DNA of 64,000 nucleotides, taken from positions 834,694,136 to 834,758,135 of the forward strand of contig NC_081411.1 of the NCBI RefSeq assembly GCF_030272615.1. The letters are read 5' to 3'. This document shows, one piece after another, positions 47,636-58,444 of this stretch (the first letter of the stretch is position 1; every line of letters starts with the position of its first letter). The position numbers and the translations under genes were made by a program. The notes under the pieces are model-generated. The model saw only the letters and a list, made by a program, of their open reading frames with translations, was not told the origin of the DNA and did no database searches. Origin of the DNA: Cryptomeria japonica. Lineage: Eukaryota > Streptophyta > Pinopsida > Cupressales > Cupressaceae.

Positions 47636-48385
47636 TTAGGGAAGACACCCGCACTCATCTCCATCCTTGAGCTCTTACGCATATCCCCCGCTCATAAAGC
47701 TATTCTTGACAAAATCTTGAGAGACACCGCCATTCCTACTGATCTGAACGTGGACCAGTTTCAAGCCATGGTGGGATACCTTTCCATTCCACATTCCCTT
47801 ACATTCACAGAAGCCAATGATGCCTCCATAAGTCAGCCACATAATGCACCATTACATATTGAAGCCTTCATACACAAACATCGAATAAAGCGAGTCCTGA
47901 TAGATGGAGGAGCTGGTCTAAATATTTGTACATTGAGAACCATTAAACAATTGGGATATTTCGATAAAGTTGTGAATTCAAAAAATCAAATCACCATCAA
48001 GGCATATGACGATGAAGAGTGCTCATCGAAGGGTACAGTCACCTTACCTCTAAGAATTGGGCCAGTCACAAAGGATGTAGTTTGTCAGGTCCTAGATCTG
48101 GATCTCACTTATAATATATTGCTAGGACGTCCTTGGATTCATGAAATGAGGGCAGTCCCATCGACATATCACTAATGCATTAAGTTTCCTCACAATGGAG
48201 TCGAGGTAACAGTTAATGGTGATCCTAATCCGTTCATATATTGCAATAACTTGAGATCACATACTGAGACCATCATTTCCAGTAATCATGAAGTTGTTCC
48301 TTCTTTGGCATACATTGACCCTGAGTCATTGAAACCTTCGACATCATAACAGGGTGAACTTAAAGGTAAATTTTAGAACAAAGGC
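47636..48385 (+). pseudogene. Tat-type protease of Y1
   Basis: In frame with gag. The active site reads VLIDGGAGLNIC, the D-G-G form usual in Tat elements, followed by KVVNSKNQITIKAYD and NILLGRPWIH. TAA at 48173-48175 and two more stops near 48347 and 48374 interrupt the frame. The enzyme would mature Gag-Pol. Confidence 0.85.
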
Positions 48386-49353
48386 ATGGGAGAATACACT
48401 CTAAATCAGACCATGTATTTACGACAAGTCATGAGCTCTCCAAAAGAATATGGAAGGCCACATCCTAACAAGAAAATACCCATCATAGTATTCAAATGGG
48501 ATCCTACTACCTTTCAAAGATGGGAGGAATTGGAGGAGAAGGTTTATACAAAATGCTATACAAAGACATTGAAGATGACACACAAGATCAGATCAATATA
48601 CCCTATGAGAAATATGGCAAAAGCTTCAAGATTCTACAAAAATTCGGGTATGATGGAAAAAGCCCTCTTGGGTTATGAAAAGAAGGCGTTATGGAACCCT
48701 TACAACCTGAATTGACTGTAAAAAGGGAACACTCGAAGGGACTTGGTTTCCTGACTTCCAAGATCCACACTAAAAGGATAGAAAAGGCATCACAAATCAA
48801 AGTTGCCAAAGTTCAACAAGAGGATCGCTATTCCACAGACTCCAACGAATGGGAATGGGGTTCAGACAAATCCTCCAGTGACTATGAGCTCACCGAGACA
48901 TTCAGAGAGCCAGATGAACCCACAGAAGAAGAGGAATTTTATAAAAAGTTCAGAGTTGGTCAAGAAACAACCCATAAGGATTACACACAGTCTTCATCTC
49001 GCGGTTCTAGGTTGAAATCACATAGGATGAGAACACCTGTCCCAGAATGTGCTACTAGTGACGATAATTTGGATTCACTCACGATCGAAATTGATGAGGA
49101 GAGTGCCATCGATGACCTCGACGATTGCCTTGATATACCCGAATATAACCACATCTTCACTCTTAGCCCCGCTAACTCCGAAGACATTAAAGGCCTTCCC
49201 CTTGTTCACCATCAACTTATTGACTGGGATTATGAAGGACTAGCACAATTTGACACCTTCCAAAATGATGAAGCTATTATTGACTATCTTGGCATATGAG
49301 ATGATCTTCCCTCTGGGGACCATAAAGCAGGATACACTACAGAACTCAACAAC
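48386..49353 (+). pseudogene. protease-RT linker with G-patch-like segment
   Basis: A frameshift near 48500 moves the coding sense to the frame used by all of pol downstream. The block YEKYGKSFKILQKFGYDGKS followed by EHSKGLGF resembles the G-patch-like linker of Tat elements. Acidic stretches follow (ESAIDDLDDCLDIPEY). Stops at 48676 and 49297. Confidence 0.65.
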
Positions 49354-51603
49354 ATGGCATATTTTGGTGAGGGTGTCGGACCTTCCAGTCGTAAAAATGT
49401 GAAAATAAGAACAAATCAAGGGTCTTATGGCAAAAACCACACTGTGGCGCTATTTGATCCCAAAAAAGTAAAAAGAAAGGACGTATCTGAGGGCAAAAAC
49501 CTCTCTGAGGCACCCGAAGATGGAAGGCTCGACATTCTCCCAGCCTCGTATGAGAAAAAGTCATCCATGTTGGTAGAAGAGACTATCAAAACAAACATTG
49601 GTATGGAAGAGGTTCCACACAACATATTCCTGGCTAAATCATTGACAGAGTCCGAAAGGTCACAGTTCATAAGTTTCTTCAAGGAACGACAAATCAACTT
49701 TGCATGCTCATATGCTGATATGCCTGGACTAGATCCAGATTTGGTAATGCATCATTTGACAATCAAACCGGGGGCAAAGCCAGTGAAATAGAAATTAAGA
49801 AAAATGCATCCACAAGTGGCATTACTAGTCAAAGTAGAGCTGGAGAAGTTATTGGATGTCGGATTCATATGCCCAATTGATTATCCTGAATGGATCTCCA
49901 ATTTAGTACCTGTCAGTAAACCAGATCGCAGTATCAGAATATGTACAGATTTCAGAGACATCAACAAACCTTGTCCAAAAGATGACTTCCCATTACCAAA
50001 TATTGACTCGATTGTTGATCTCATGACAGGTCACAAAATGTTATCATTGATGGATGGATTTTCTGGTTATAATCAAATAAGGATCGCACCTGAGGATCAA
50101 CACAAAACATCATTCACTTGTCCTTGGGGAACTTTCTATTGGAATGTCATGCCCTTTGGGCTAAAAAATGTAGGTGCTACATATCAAAGAGCCATGACTA
50201 CTATCTTTCATGATCTCATGCATGTAACAGTGGAAGATTATGTTGATGATCTCTTGGGTAAATCAGCAGACAGAAATACACATTTGGACATACTTTCAGT
50301 CGTCTCTGATCGGTTGGAAAAATATAAAGTAAGATTAAACCCCAAGAAATGTGTCTTTGGAGTAACCTCCGGGAAACTCCTAGGATTCATTGTGTCCAAA
50401 AGAGGAATCGAAGCCGATCCAGCAAAGGTCAAGGCTATCTTGGACATGCCGCCACCTAGAAATATCAGTCAACTTCGATCTTTACAAGGGAGACTCCAGT
50501 CTATACAAAGATTCATAGCACAACTTGTAGATAAGTGTAATCCTTTTCAACACCTGCTACATAAAAATATCAAATTCAAATGGGATGATAACTGTCAACA
50601 GGCTTTTCAGACACTCAAAGATTATCTTTTGAATCCGCTAGTTTTGATGCCACCAGTTCTAGATCAGCCTTTGCTAGTATACATATCAGCTACTCCAACA
50701 GCGCTGGGGGTACTCCTAGCACAACAAATTGCTGAGGGCAAGGAAAAGGCAGTATACTATATCAGTCGCACATTGGTGGGATATGAGCTAAACTACACAC
50801 CAATCGAGCATGCATGTCTCACCGTGGTCTTTGCTTCGCAAAAATTACGACATTACATGCTCACTCATAAGACTAAGTTGGTTGCAAGGATAGATCCATT
50901 GAAATACCTCCTCAATAAAGCAACACTTACTGGGTGGCTGGCCAAATGGGTAATGATCCTTAGTGAATTTGACATTGAGTATGTGGACAGAAAAGAAATA
51001 AAAAGACAAGCCATCACGGATCAATTAGCAGATGCCCCCATGATTGATGATGTTCCTCTAAATTTAGAATTTTCAGATGAATCCATTTTAACAATATCAT
51101 ATGCAAAGCCATGGCAACTATACTTTGACAACTCATACACACAGCATGGGGCAGGAGCTGGTATTCTCTTTATAACTCCTCAAGGGGATTCTATACCAAA
51201 ATCATACCGCTTATCATTTCCTTGCACTAACAATATAGCGGAATATGAGGCATTAACGACTGGATTACAAATTGCAGTTCAGTGGAAGATCCAGGAACTT
51301 CGTGTTTTTGGGGATTCCCAACTTGTCATCCATCAAGCAACTGATGATTACCAAACAAAAGATGAAAAATTACTACCTTACAAACAAATGGTGGATGATT
51401 TGAAACAACATTTCACAAAGACAGATTTTGAGCAGATACCAAGAGAGCAGAATCGTGTTGCAGATGCCATGGCTACAATTGCTTCACTAATTGATCTACC
51501 TCAAAATGAGACCTGCTATGAGTTCTTGGTGGACAACCTATTGGTTCCTTCATATGAGATCACTCCCACTGAGATGATATGTGTTGTTGGTCCCGAATCC
51601 TAG
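49354..51603 (+). pseudogene. Tat-type reverse transcriptase with two RNase H domains (Y1)
   Basis: One frame broken only by TAG at 49789-49791. RT: GFICPIDYPEWISNLVPVSK, ICTDFRDINKPCPKDDFPLP, LMDGFSGYNQI, catalytic EDYVDDLLG, LGFIVSKRGIEADPAK. First RNase H: LLVYISATPTALGVLLAQQ, YYISRTLVGYELNYTPIEHA. Second, archaeal-like RNase H from about 51113: WQLYFDNSYTQHGAGAGI, NNIAEYEALTTGL, VFGDSQLVIHQ, NRVADAMATI, holding the acidic residues. A second RNase H is diagnostic of the Tat lineage. Y2 has FDGSY where Y1 has FDNSY. The frame ends at TAG 51601-51603; Y2 has CAG there. Confidence 0.93.
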
Positions 51604-52860
51604 TTATATGGTTCCATCTTCACATACCTTCGCGACAATACCCTACCTCCTGATCTATCAAATAATCAACGTCACACTTTCATTCACCAATCCTCTCGAT
51701 ATGTCATTTTAGTTGATATCCTATACCGGCGAGGTCTAGATGGCACTCTTCTTAGATGTCTAGAAAGCGACAAAACTCAGATTGCGTTACGTGAAGTGCA
51801 TGAAGGGATATGTGGTCTACATGCTAGTGGTCCTACCTTGGCCAAGAAACTCATTAGGACTGGATATTACTGGCCCAATATGGAAAAAAACTCATATCAG
51901 TTTGTCAAGAAATGTAAGCAATGTCAAATTCATGGAGACCTCATACATGCGCCAACACAAGAACTACAACCACTTGCGTCTCCTTGGCCCTTTTGTCAGT
52001 GGGGACTTGATCTCATAGGCAAGATTCACCCTCCTTCCTCTAATGGTCATAAATTCATTATCACAGCCACAGAGTATTTCACAAAGTGGATTGAAGCCAT
52101 GCCTCTCACACAAGTCACTGGAAAACAGATTGCTACCTTCATCCTTAACTATATCATTTGCGGATATGGTATTCCTGTTTCCATTATTACTGATAACGGG
52201 CGTCCCTTCAAAAATCAGGATGTTCGTGAACTCTGTGACCGCTTCCATATTTCCCATCATTTCTCCACACCATATTACCCCCAAGGTAATAGCCAAGCTG
52301 AGGCATCTAATAAAACAATCCTTAAAATCCTCAAGAAGACAGTCGACAACGTTGGCCATAATTGGCATATCCAACTCAATCCTACACTTTGGGCCTACCG
52401 CACAAGTGTCCGCACACCTACAGGAGCTACACCCTATTCACTTGTTTATGGCGCTAAAGCCATCTTGCCTATTGAGGTCGAGTTACCCTCTTTACGGGTC
52501 TCTTTGCAAAACATCATCACTGATGAAGATTACAGGGTCTCTCGCTTACAAGAACTAGAACTGCTGGATGAACGGAGACAAACTGCTTTTAATCATCTCA
52601 AGGCTTACCAACAACGAATGAGTGGCAGCTACAATCACAAGGTCAAGCCTCGCACATTTGAGGTAGGTGACTTGGTTCTCAAAGAAAACCCCAAGAATCA
52701 GCAAGACAGAGAGAAGAAGGGCAAGTTCGAACCAAATTGGTTTGGTCCTTACATCGTTACAGCAGCATATGGATCTGGGGCATATTAGCTCTCAACTACA
52801 GAAGGTGAACCTTTGGAGGATCCTATCAACAACATGCACCTTCGCAGGTTCTACACATAG
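51604..52860 (+). pseudogene. Tat-type integrase of Y1
   Basis: Same frame as RT. Zinc module HEGICGLHASGPTLAKKL with CKQCQIHG; catalytic core with D in WGLDLIGKIHPP, D in IITDNGRPF and E in SQAEASNKTI; C-terminal part FEVGDLVLKENP, FEPNWFGPYIV. TAG at 52786-52788 lies 24 codons before the natural end at 52858-52860. Apart from that stop the integrase is open from 51604. Confidence 0.93.
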
Positions 52861-54485
52861 CTCTTCAGAATATCCTAATTCAAAAATACAAAAAAATCAA
52901 AAAATTCAAAAATACAAAAAAATCATAAAAACAAAAAAATCGTTACTTGGTGAAAACCTGACAAACAGGCGCCTTGTGACAACAAAAACATTGAAAAATA
53001 AAAAAAGTAAAGAGAAATAATTTCGTCCAATGGTGAAAACCACTCCAGTAGCGCCCTGGGCAAGTACCATGGTGAAAACTGGGTCACCAGCACCATGCGT
53101 AGAGACATTGCTCCTCCCTCCTTCAGGATTCTCTTTCATCACTTCACTCTGCACACACTCACAACCAATTCATCCATAATAAACTTACCCATTCCCATCA
53201 TGGCTTGTTATTGATCTACCCAAGATTGGTTAGCCATTCATAATAAACCTTCCTTTCCCCCCATAATAAATCAGATCCTATCTGTGGCTGTGGCAAATCC
53301 TATGTCTAGTGATGGGTGTGGAACTAAGAACATCACATGTTTCGAGGAGTACAGTTTCTTCCATCTTCCTTCAGTCTATCCGCACACAATCCGCAATAAA
53401 GCAACATTTGCATCATAGATCCGCAATAAAGTTTCATCTTCTCCGCAATAAAGTATCAGCTTCATGGATTCAGTCAGTTTCAGATGAGACACAGCAGCAA
53501 CAATGAGCTTCAACAAATCAAATCTTTCAACAGACACAGACAACATATGGTTCAGTGCTATCTATCCTTTTTGTGAAAGTAAACATTGTGACCACAATCA
53601 AATAAGACTTATACAAGTGACAAGAGACACTAAACTTGAGGACTACAGTGGATTTTGGTGTCGAGTCTTAGTTTTCTTTTGATTTCATCTCTTTTGGTGA
53701 CATGTCTTTTAGCTTTTCCAGGATGTCTCTGACTAGAGATTCTATCTCCAGGATGTCTTTGACTAGAAAGGCGAGGATGGGGTATTGTCGCCTATTTTTG
53801 TTTGCTGTTTGTGGATTGTCTCTTAGTAATGCTATGACTTATCCAAGGATATGAGGACACTATGAGTCTAGTATGAACTAGGGCATTCCTTGTTTGTGAC
53901 TGTCTTATCTCCATGCAAATAGGTACAATGACTTTCTGGGTCGAACATATGCCTCGATTGTCATAACCTACTTGCCATAATAAAGCTCAATGATGATAAC
54001 GCACAAGAAGCTCTTTCACGTTCATATCTTCTATCTTTCATCCCCCTTTCTTGATTGACTTCCATCGTCCTTCTTGAGTCCGCGTAGCCTACTATCACAT
54101 GACTGAGTATAATGACACACCAAAAACATTTGCATTTCATGAAGTTTGCACCTGCATTTCCACATATAAGCATTTCATACATACATATAGATATCACAAC
54201 TGCATCACATCCTGCACACAACACCTGTTAGCACAATTTTCATCTGCATTACATACATTCATATTTGCATCATGCATCACATATACAACATAAAAGAACA
54301 AAATATATTGCATTGCATCATGTACATATTTGCATCCATATCATAAACATACATCATGAAACATCTCATCACATAGGTACACATGCATATAGCTGCCGCA
54401 AAAATGAATCATCTCATATATATAATCAAAAGTGTCATGATACAATGATGTCAAAAAATCATATGGCTACAAAATCACCCGCAGG
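52861..54485 (+). other. post-pol region of Y1
   Basis: Non-coding in sense. It matches 58500-60185 in inverted orientation (the same region of Y2). Landmarks: GGTGAAAAC words near 52952, 53033 and 53082 each followed by GCGCC or similar; six AATAAA hexamers at 53178-53452; the duplicated phrase AGGATGTCTCTGACTAGA / AGGATGTCTTTGACTAGA near 53720-53768; and CAT-rich text at 54120-54380. Confidence 0.7.
53178..53452 (+). promoter_or_regulatory. cluster of six AATAAA hexamers
   Basis: AATAAA at 53178, 53242, 53265, 53395, 53425 and 53447, the last three inside repeated CCGCAATAAAG. Could act as near-upstream elements for polyadenylation of the pol transcript. Inference only. Confidence 0.4.
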
Positions 54486-55258
54486 TGTTGTGTATGGTGA
54501 AAATGGATACAATAATAACAATATTGAAAGGCTAAATGAATTCAACCACCAAACCCTAGCCTAACAATCAACAAAGATCCACCATAACATATGAAGATTA
54601 CCTAAGACAATATAAATAAAACAAAATCACAAAGATTATACCATCACATGTCCAATAGGGTTTTGATCTCCATTCTTCCTATCTCCATTGATCTTGCTTG
54701 ATATATTTGCTCTCAGATTTTATGTGCACAAGAGCTCAACAAAGAATGGAATGTGGTTGCAAGTAGGATCGTAGTATAGCCAAGTCCTTAAGATTAGTCA
54801 TTAGGGTTTGATAATGAAGGAAGCATCTCCTTAAATAGAAGACACTATATGAAATGGAGGGATAAGATTGAGAGGTGTAAAAAGGAGGTCGGCTAGGATT
54901 AGAAGGTAGGTAGAAGAAATAATAAAATAATGAGAGAGGGGTAGGTAGTGTATGAATTAAGAGATGAATGACATGTGTCATGTGTAGAAAAAGATAATGA
55001 ATTAATTAAATAAATAAAGATTTATTTAATTAATGGAAGAAATGGGATCAATTAAATAAATAAAATATTTATTTAATTTAGGAAAAGGATAATTTAAATA
55101 AATAAATGTATTTATTTAAATGAGAAATAAGGCTAGAAGAGGATAAATGAATTAATTAAATAAATAAAGATTTATTTAATTAATAGAAGAATTAGGCATA
55201 GATAATTAAATAAATAAAATATTTACTTAATTAAACATGACAATTTTGGGTGTCTACA
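54486..55258 (-). repeat. 3' LTR of Y2
   Basis: On the minus strand TGTAGACACCCAAAATTGTC...CACCATACACAACA; matches the Y1 LTR. The exact outer end could be 54486, 54489 or 54491 because of the TGTTGTGTATGG run. Holds the same five AT palindromes. Confidence 0.88.
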
Positions 55259-55304
55259 TTTTGCCCCTCTTTGAGACAATGCGGCTCGTCGCGTTGTTTC
55301 AAAG
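55259..55304 (-). other. polypurine tract of Y2 with adjoining 15-bp hairpin
   Basis: Minus-strand AGAGGGGCAAAA adjoins the LTR start. On the plus strand 55269-55283 pairs with 55290-55304 (13 Watson-Crick and two G-T pairs, 6-base loop). Confidence 0.75.
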
Positions 55305-55787
55305 AAGATTAGATGGACTGATACAAAGTTGCCCCAATATGGGAATGATATGCCCCCTCGAGAGATTGGATGAAAATGTCTGAAAAGATTGCAGACAATC
55401 TCTCGATAAGAAGGAAAGGCTAAAATGGATTGACCGAATAAAGTGACAAAGTCACAGGATGAAGAAGACTGACTTGGGAAATGAAGGCTAAAGCTAGGGT
55501 AGGCTATAAGATAGACCACGGGAAAAAGACATCCTCATTGTCATCTACACCTTCACGAGATCAAAGTGCAGAGCGAGAAAAGAACAGCAGCAGTCAGCAG
55601 CGATGGCCTTCATGCATAGATTCGACTGCGTTTGACGATTTCAGAGGCTAGCAGAGGCAGGAGAGTCGGTAAGTACCACCAAACCTCCTCGTACTTTGAC
55701 GCATTTACTTTTTTCATTAATGCATGCCAGTTAGAGCAATAAATGCACTTAGGAATAGGGTACAAAAAAGTCCAAAACCATGTAATC
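55305..55787. other. spacer between polypurine tract and repeat block
   Basis: No reading frame or repeat recognised; purine-rich on the plus strand. Confidence 0.4.
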
Positions 55788-56035
55788 ACGTCTACATCGG
55801 TGTCAGGCGCATCTGTGTCCGCTAGGCACGTCTGTGTCAGTGCTAGGCACGTCTGTGTCCGGAACCGCGTCTATGTGAAATGCGAGCACGTTTACATCAT
55901 GCAAGGGCATTTGTGTTGCCCAGTCGCGTTTATGCATAGTATAGACACGTTTATGTCATACAGGCGCGTCTGTGTTGTTAAGACGCGCTTGTGCAGTCTA
56001 TAGGCACGTTTGTGAGTTAAAAGCGCGTTTATATC
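55788..56035 (+). repeat. CGCGTCTGTGT-type repeats, antisense in Y2
   Basis: About 13 copies spaced 16-22 bases (ACGTCTACATC, GCGCATCTGTGTCC, GCACGTCTGTGTC twice, CCGCGTCTATGTG, GGCGCGTCTGTGTTG, AGCGCGTTTATATC and others). The word is the same as in the Y1 sense leader, but here it lies on the strand opposite to Y2 pol. Confidence 0.85.
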
Positions 56036-56067
56036 CAAAAAATGCAAGGTTTTGTCTTCTAGGTCAA

Positions 56068-56401
56068 ATCGACAATTCTGTGATGAACATACGCTGTCGA
56101 TTGGATAAGTTGCTGAGAGGATACACTCAAGCAGGTCCTCTAGGAAGACTACCCAAATAGAGTACTTTGTGATGAACAGAAAGTACCCAAAGTATGAGCA
56201 GCACTTTGTGATGAACAGGGAGTGCAAATGTGAATAACACTTTGTGATGAACAGTGAGTGTCACGCATGTAGTACTTTGTGATGAATAGGGAGTACTACT
56301 AGGATAGAAGCAGCACTTTGTGATGAACAGTGAGTGTCACTAGGATAGATAACCATATGCATTTAGATAAAAAGTAGCATTTTGTGATGAACAGTGAATG
56401 C
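56068..56401 (+). repeat. array of seven covarying hairpins around TGTGATGAACAG
   Basis: Stem pairs: 56068-56074 with 56095-56101 (ATCGACA/TGTCGAT); 56162-56168 with 56180-56186 (GTACTTT/AAAGTAC); 56201-56205 with 56221-56225 (GCACT/AGTGC); 56237-56241 with 56257-56261 (ACACT/AGTGT); 56271-56276 with 56292-56297 (AGTACT/AGTACT); 56313-56317 with 56333-56337 (GCACT/AGTGT, one wobble); 56377-56381 with 56397-56401 (GCATT/AATGC). The loop core (C/T)TTGTGATGAACAG hardly changes while stems change in pairs. Confidence 0.88.
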
Positions 56402-56449
56402 CACCATGACTGACACAATTGATTTGTTTGACTGCAGGAGTATTTGCCT

Positions 56450-58444
56450 ATGTTGGAGTCACGGGAGAGATTCCCGTCGACTTAGAAGTTGCGACCTGAG
56501 TTGATAGCTGAGGAGCGAGCTGCCATCGAGGAGATGGGCTTGAGACATGTATTATACGTGCCTAAGTTTCGGGCAAACATGGGTTTGCTGACTGCGCTTG
56601 CGGAGAGATGGCACTCTGAGACGTGCACCTTCCATTTGTCGATGGGTGAGATGACCATCACCTTGGAGGATGTCTACAGGATTCTACATATATTGATTGA
56701 TGGAGATTTTATTCCATATGATCGTGACGGAGACAGGGAGGCATTGAGACGGGTGTTCTAGGATCCCAGATTAGAGATGAGGGCAGGGCATGTGGCATGG
56801 GACACCATGACAGCCACAAGGTTAGCATTGCCAGCTGTGATTGGAGGAGCTATCAGTGGGTTCCTATGTCCAGACAGGGCGACACGGGGATTGGCTGTGG
56901 GCTGGGGAGGAGCACTGGAGACACTGGTGACATAGCACACCAGATATGCTTGGGGCCCATGTGTGCTGGCCCATTTGTATTACGAGCTTCACCAGTTTTT
57001 ATACCATGGGTTAGTGGGATTGGGCTATGGGGTGACACTATTGCAGGTTTGGGCCTATGAGCATCTGTCGATTACCCGACCGATACACTTCAGGGGTAGA
57101 GGTCATGGACATAGTTTTGTTCATTTGTATGACATGATCACATCCCAGCCGCGGATTGGCAGGTTAGAGCATTGGCGGCGAGTGATAGATGACATTGATG
57201 TAGTCATCTGGAGACCGTATCTAGGATGTGAGGAGTGGGAGGATGATGCAGTGGAGCTGCCCTACACCTTCCGGAGTAGGTACCTGATTGGGCAGATGCC
57301 CTATGTTTTAGAGAGATAGCTGGTGGACAGGCTATGCAGGCAGTATGGCAGGATCTAGAGGATGCAACGAGGCTCGGGTATGTATGCCCGTACAGTTAGG
57401 GATCAGGCACAGTTTGGGCCTTTATTGTCATATGATCAGGCACTGACATAGCTGGCAGAGATGTTGCCCCTACCCTGGGATATGTGGCCAGAGATCGAGG
57501 ATGCTGGGATGGATGTAAAGTATGCAACATATTGGCCAGAGCATCCATTCCCCCGATTGACAGATCCAGGAGAGCTATTGGAGGGAGATGGAGGAGGAGA
57601 CGATGATGATGATGGTGGAGGTGATGGGGGCAGAGGCCGACGGAGGCGGAGGGGAGTAGTTGGGGAGAGGAGGGTTGCACCTCAGAGAGAGGGTGGACAG
57701 GAGGGACAGGCTCAGGTGGTGAAGGGTCGCGGTGGATTGCTCCTATAGGTACCAGCAACACAGGGTCCTAGAGCACAGGGACAGAGACAGGGATAGGTAC
57801 AGGGACAGGTGCCAGTACAGGCATAGGAGAAGGGACGGAGATAGGTACAGGGACCTAGGCATGTACAGAGATAGGTACCCGTTTAGGCACCAGTACAGGT
57901 ACAGGTACAGGGGCAGGCACCCGCAGAGGGAGAGCCACAGGCAGAGGCAGAGGGGGTGGATCCAGAGGAGGATGAGCTGATTGAGCTCAGAGAGATCTGC
58001 CAGGGCCAGGCAGATGAGATAAAGGATCTGGAGAGGGAGAGAGACCGGCTCAGGACAAGGCTCAAGGATACTGAGTGGGAGAGAGATCAGGCGATTCAGT
58101 GCTACACAGAGGCTGAGACAGCGTTGAGAGCAGGGAGGCAGGTGGCGGAGGACGCAGGAGCAGGCTATGCATATGTCCTGCGAGCAGGAGAGGAGATTGC
58201 CTACTGGAGGGACCTCTATTATGGTGCAGTGCTAGCAGATCAGCGGGCGAGGAGCTTCCATAGACCATCACAGACAATGACAGCTACGGGAGGGAGCCAG
58301 AGGAGACAGGCATCGAGTGGTCAGGTTATGGGTCTTCCACCACCACCAGATAGAGGGGACAGGAGGGATGATCCTGGGGCAGGTCCTTCAAGGGCTCAGA
58401 TTCCATTGAGGCCAGGCGGTTCCGAGAGAGGGAGTTCATCATAG
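56450..58444 (+). pseudogene. plant mobile domain (PMD) and coiled-coil reading frame, antisense to Y2
   Basis: A single frame of 665 codons from ATG 56450 with no frameshift, interrupted by twelve stops, all TAG (56483, 56759, 56933, 57317, 57356, 57449, 57746, 57794, 57824, 57842, 57872, 57884). The first 330 codons resemble the plant mobile domain (LRPELIAEERAAIEEMGL, HLSMGEMTITLEDVYRIL, WRPYLGCEEWEDD). Then an acidic and arginine-rich stretch near 57595-57660, a Q/V/P/G repeat region (57750-57950), and a coiled coil (57970-58150: DEIKDLERERDRLRTRL). PMD proteins of host genes act in silencing and genome stability; extra antisense ORFs occur in Tat elements. A splice-acceptor-like TTTGACTGCAG precedes the start. 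Confidence 0.82.

Larger units (their letters stand above)
37213..54485 (+). mobile_element. Tat-type Ty3/gypsy element Y1, interrupted and 3'-incomplete
   Basis: 5' LTR, primer site, long leader with CGCGTCTGTG repeats, gag, protease, RT, RNase H, second RNase H and integrase, then 1.6 kb of post-pol sequence. A copia element sits in the leader (39532-44658). At about 54485 a second copy of the same family, inverted, is inserted, so the 3' LTR of Y1 must lie past the window. Y1 itself lies inside copia pol. Confidence 0.88.

Noticed and set aside
53961-54224. 87-codon frame conserved in Y1 (minus) and Y2 (plus, 58819-59082)
   Set aside because: The two copies are near-identical DNA, so conservation is expected; it lies downstream of the PMD frame and shows no domain.
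57883-58277. Minus-strand frames opposite the PMD coiled-coil region
   Set aside because: Shadows of the plus-strand frame, caused by its repetitive GC-rich codons.
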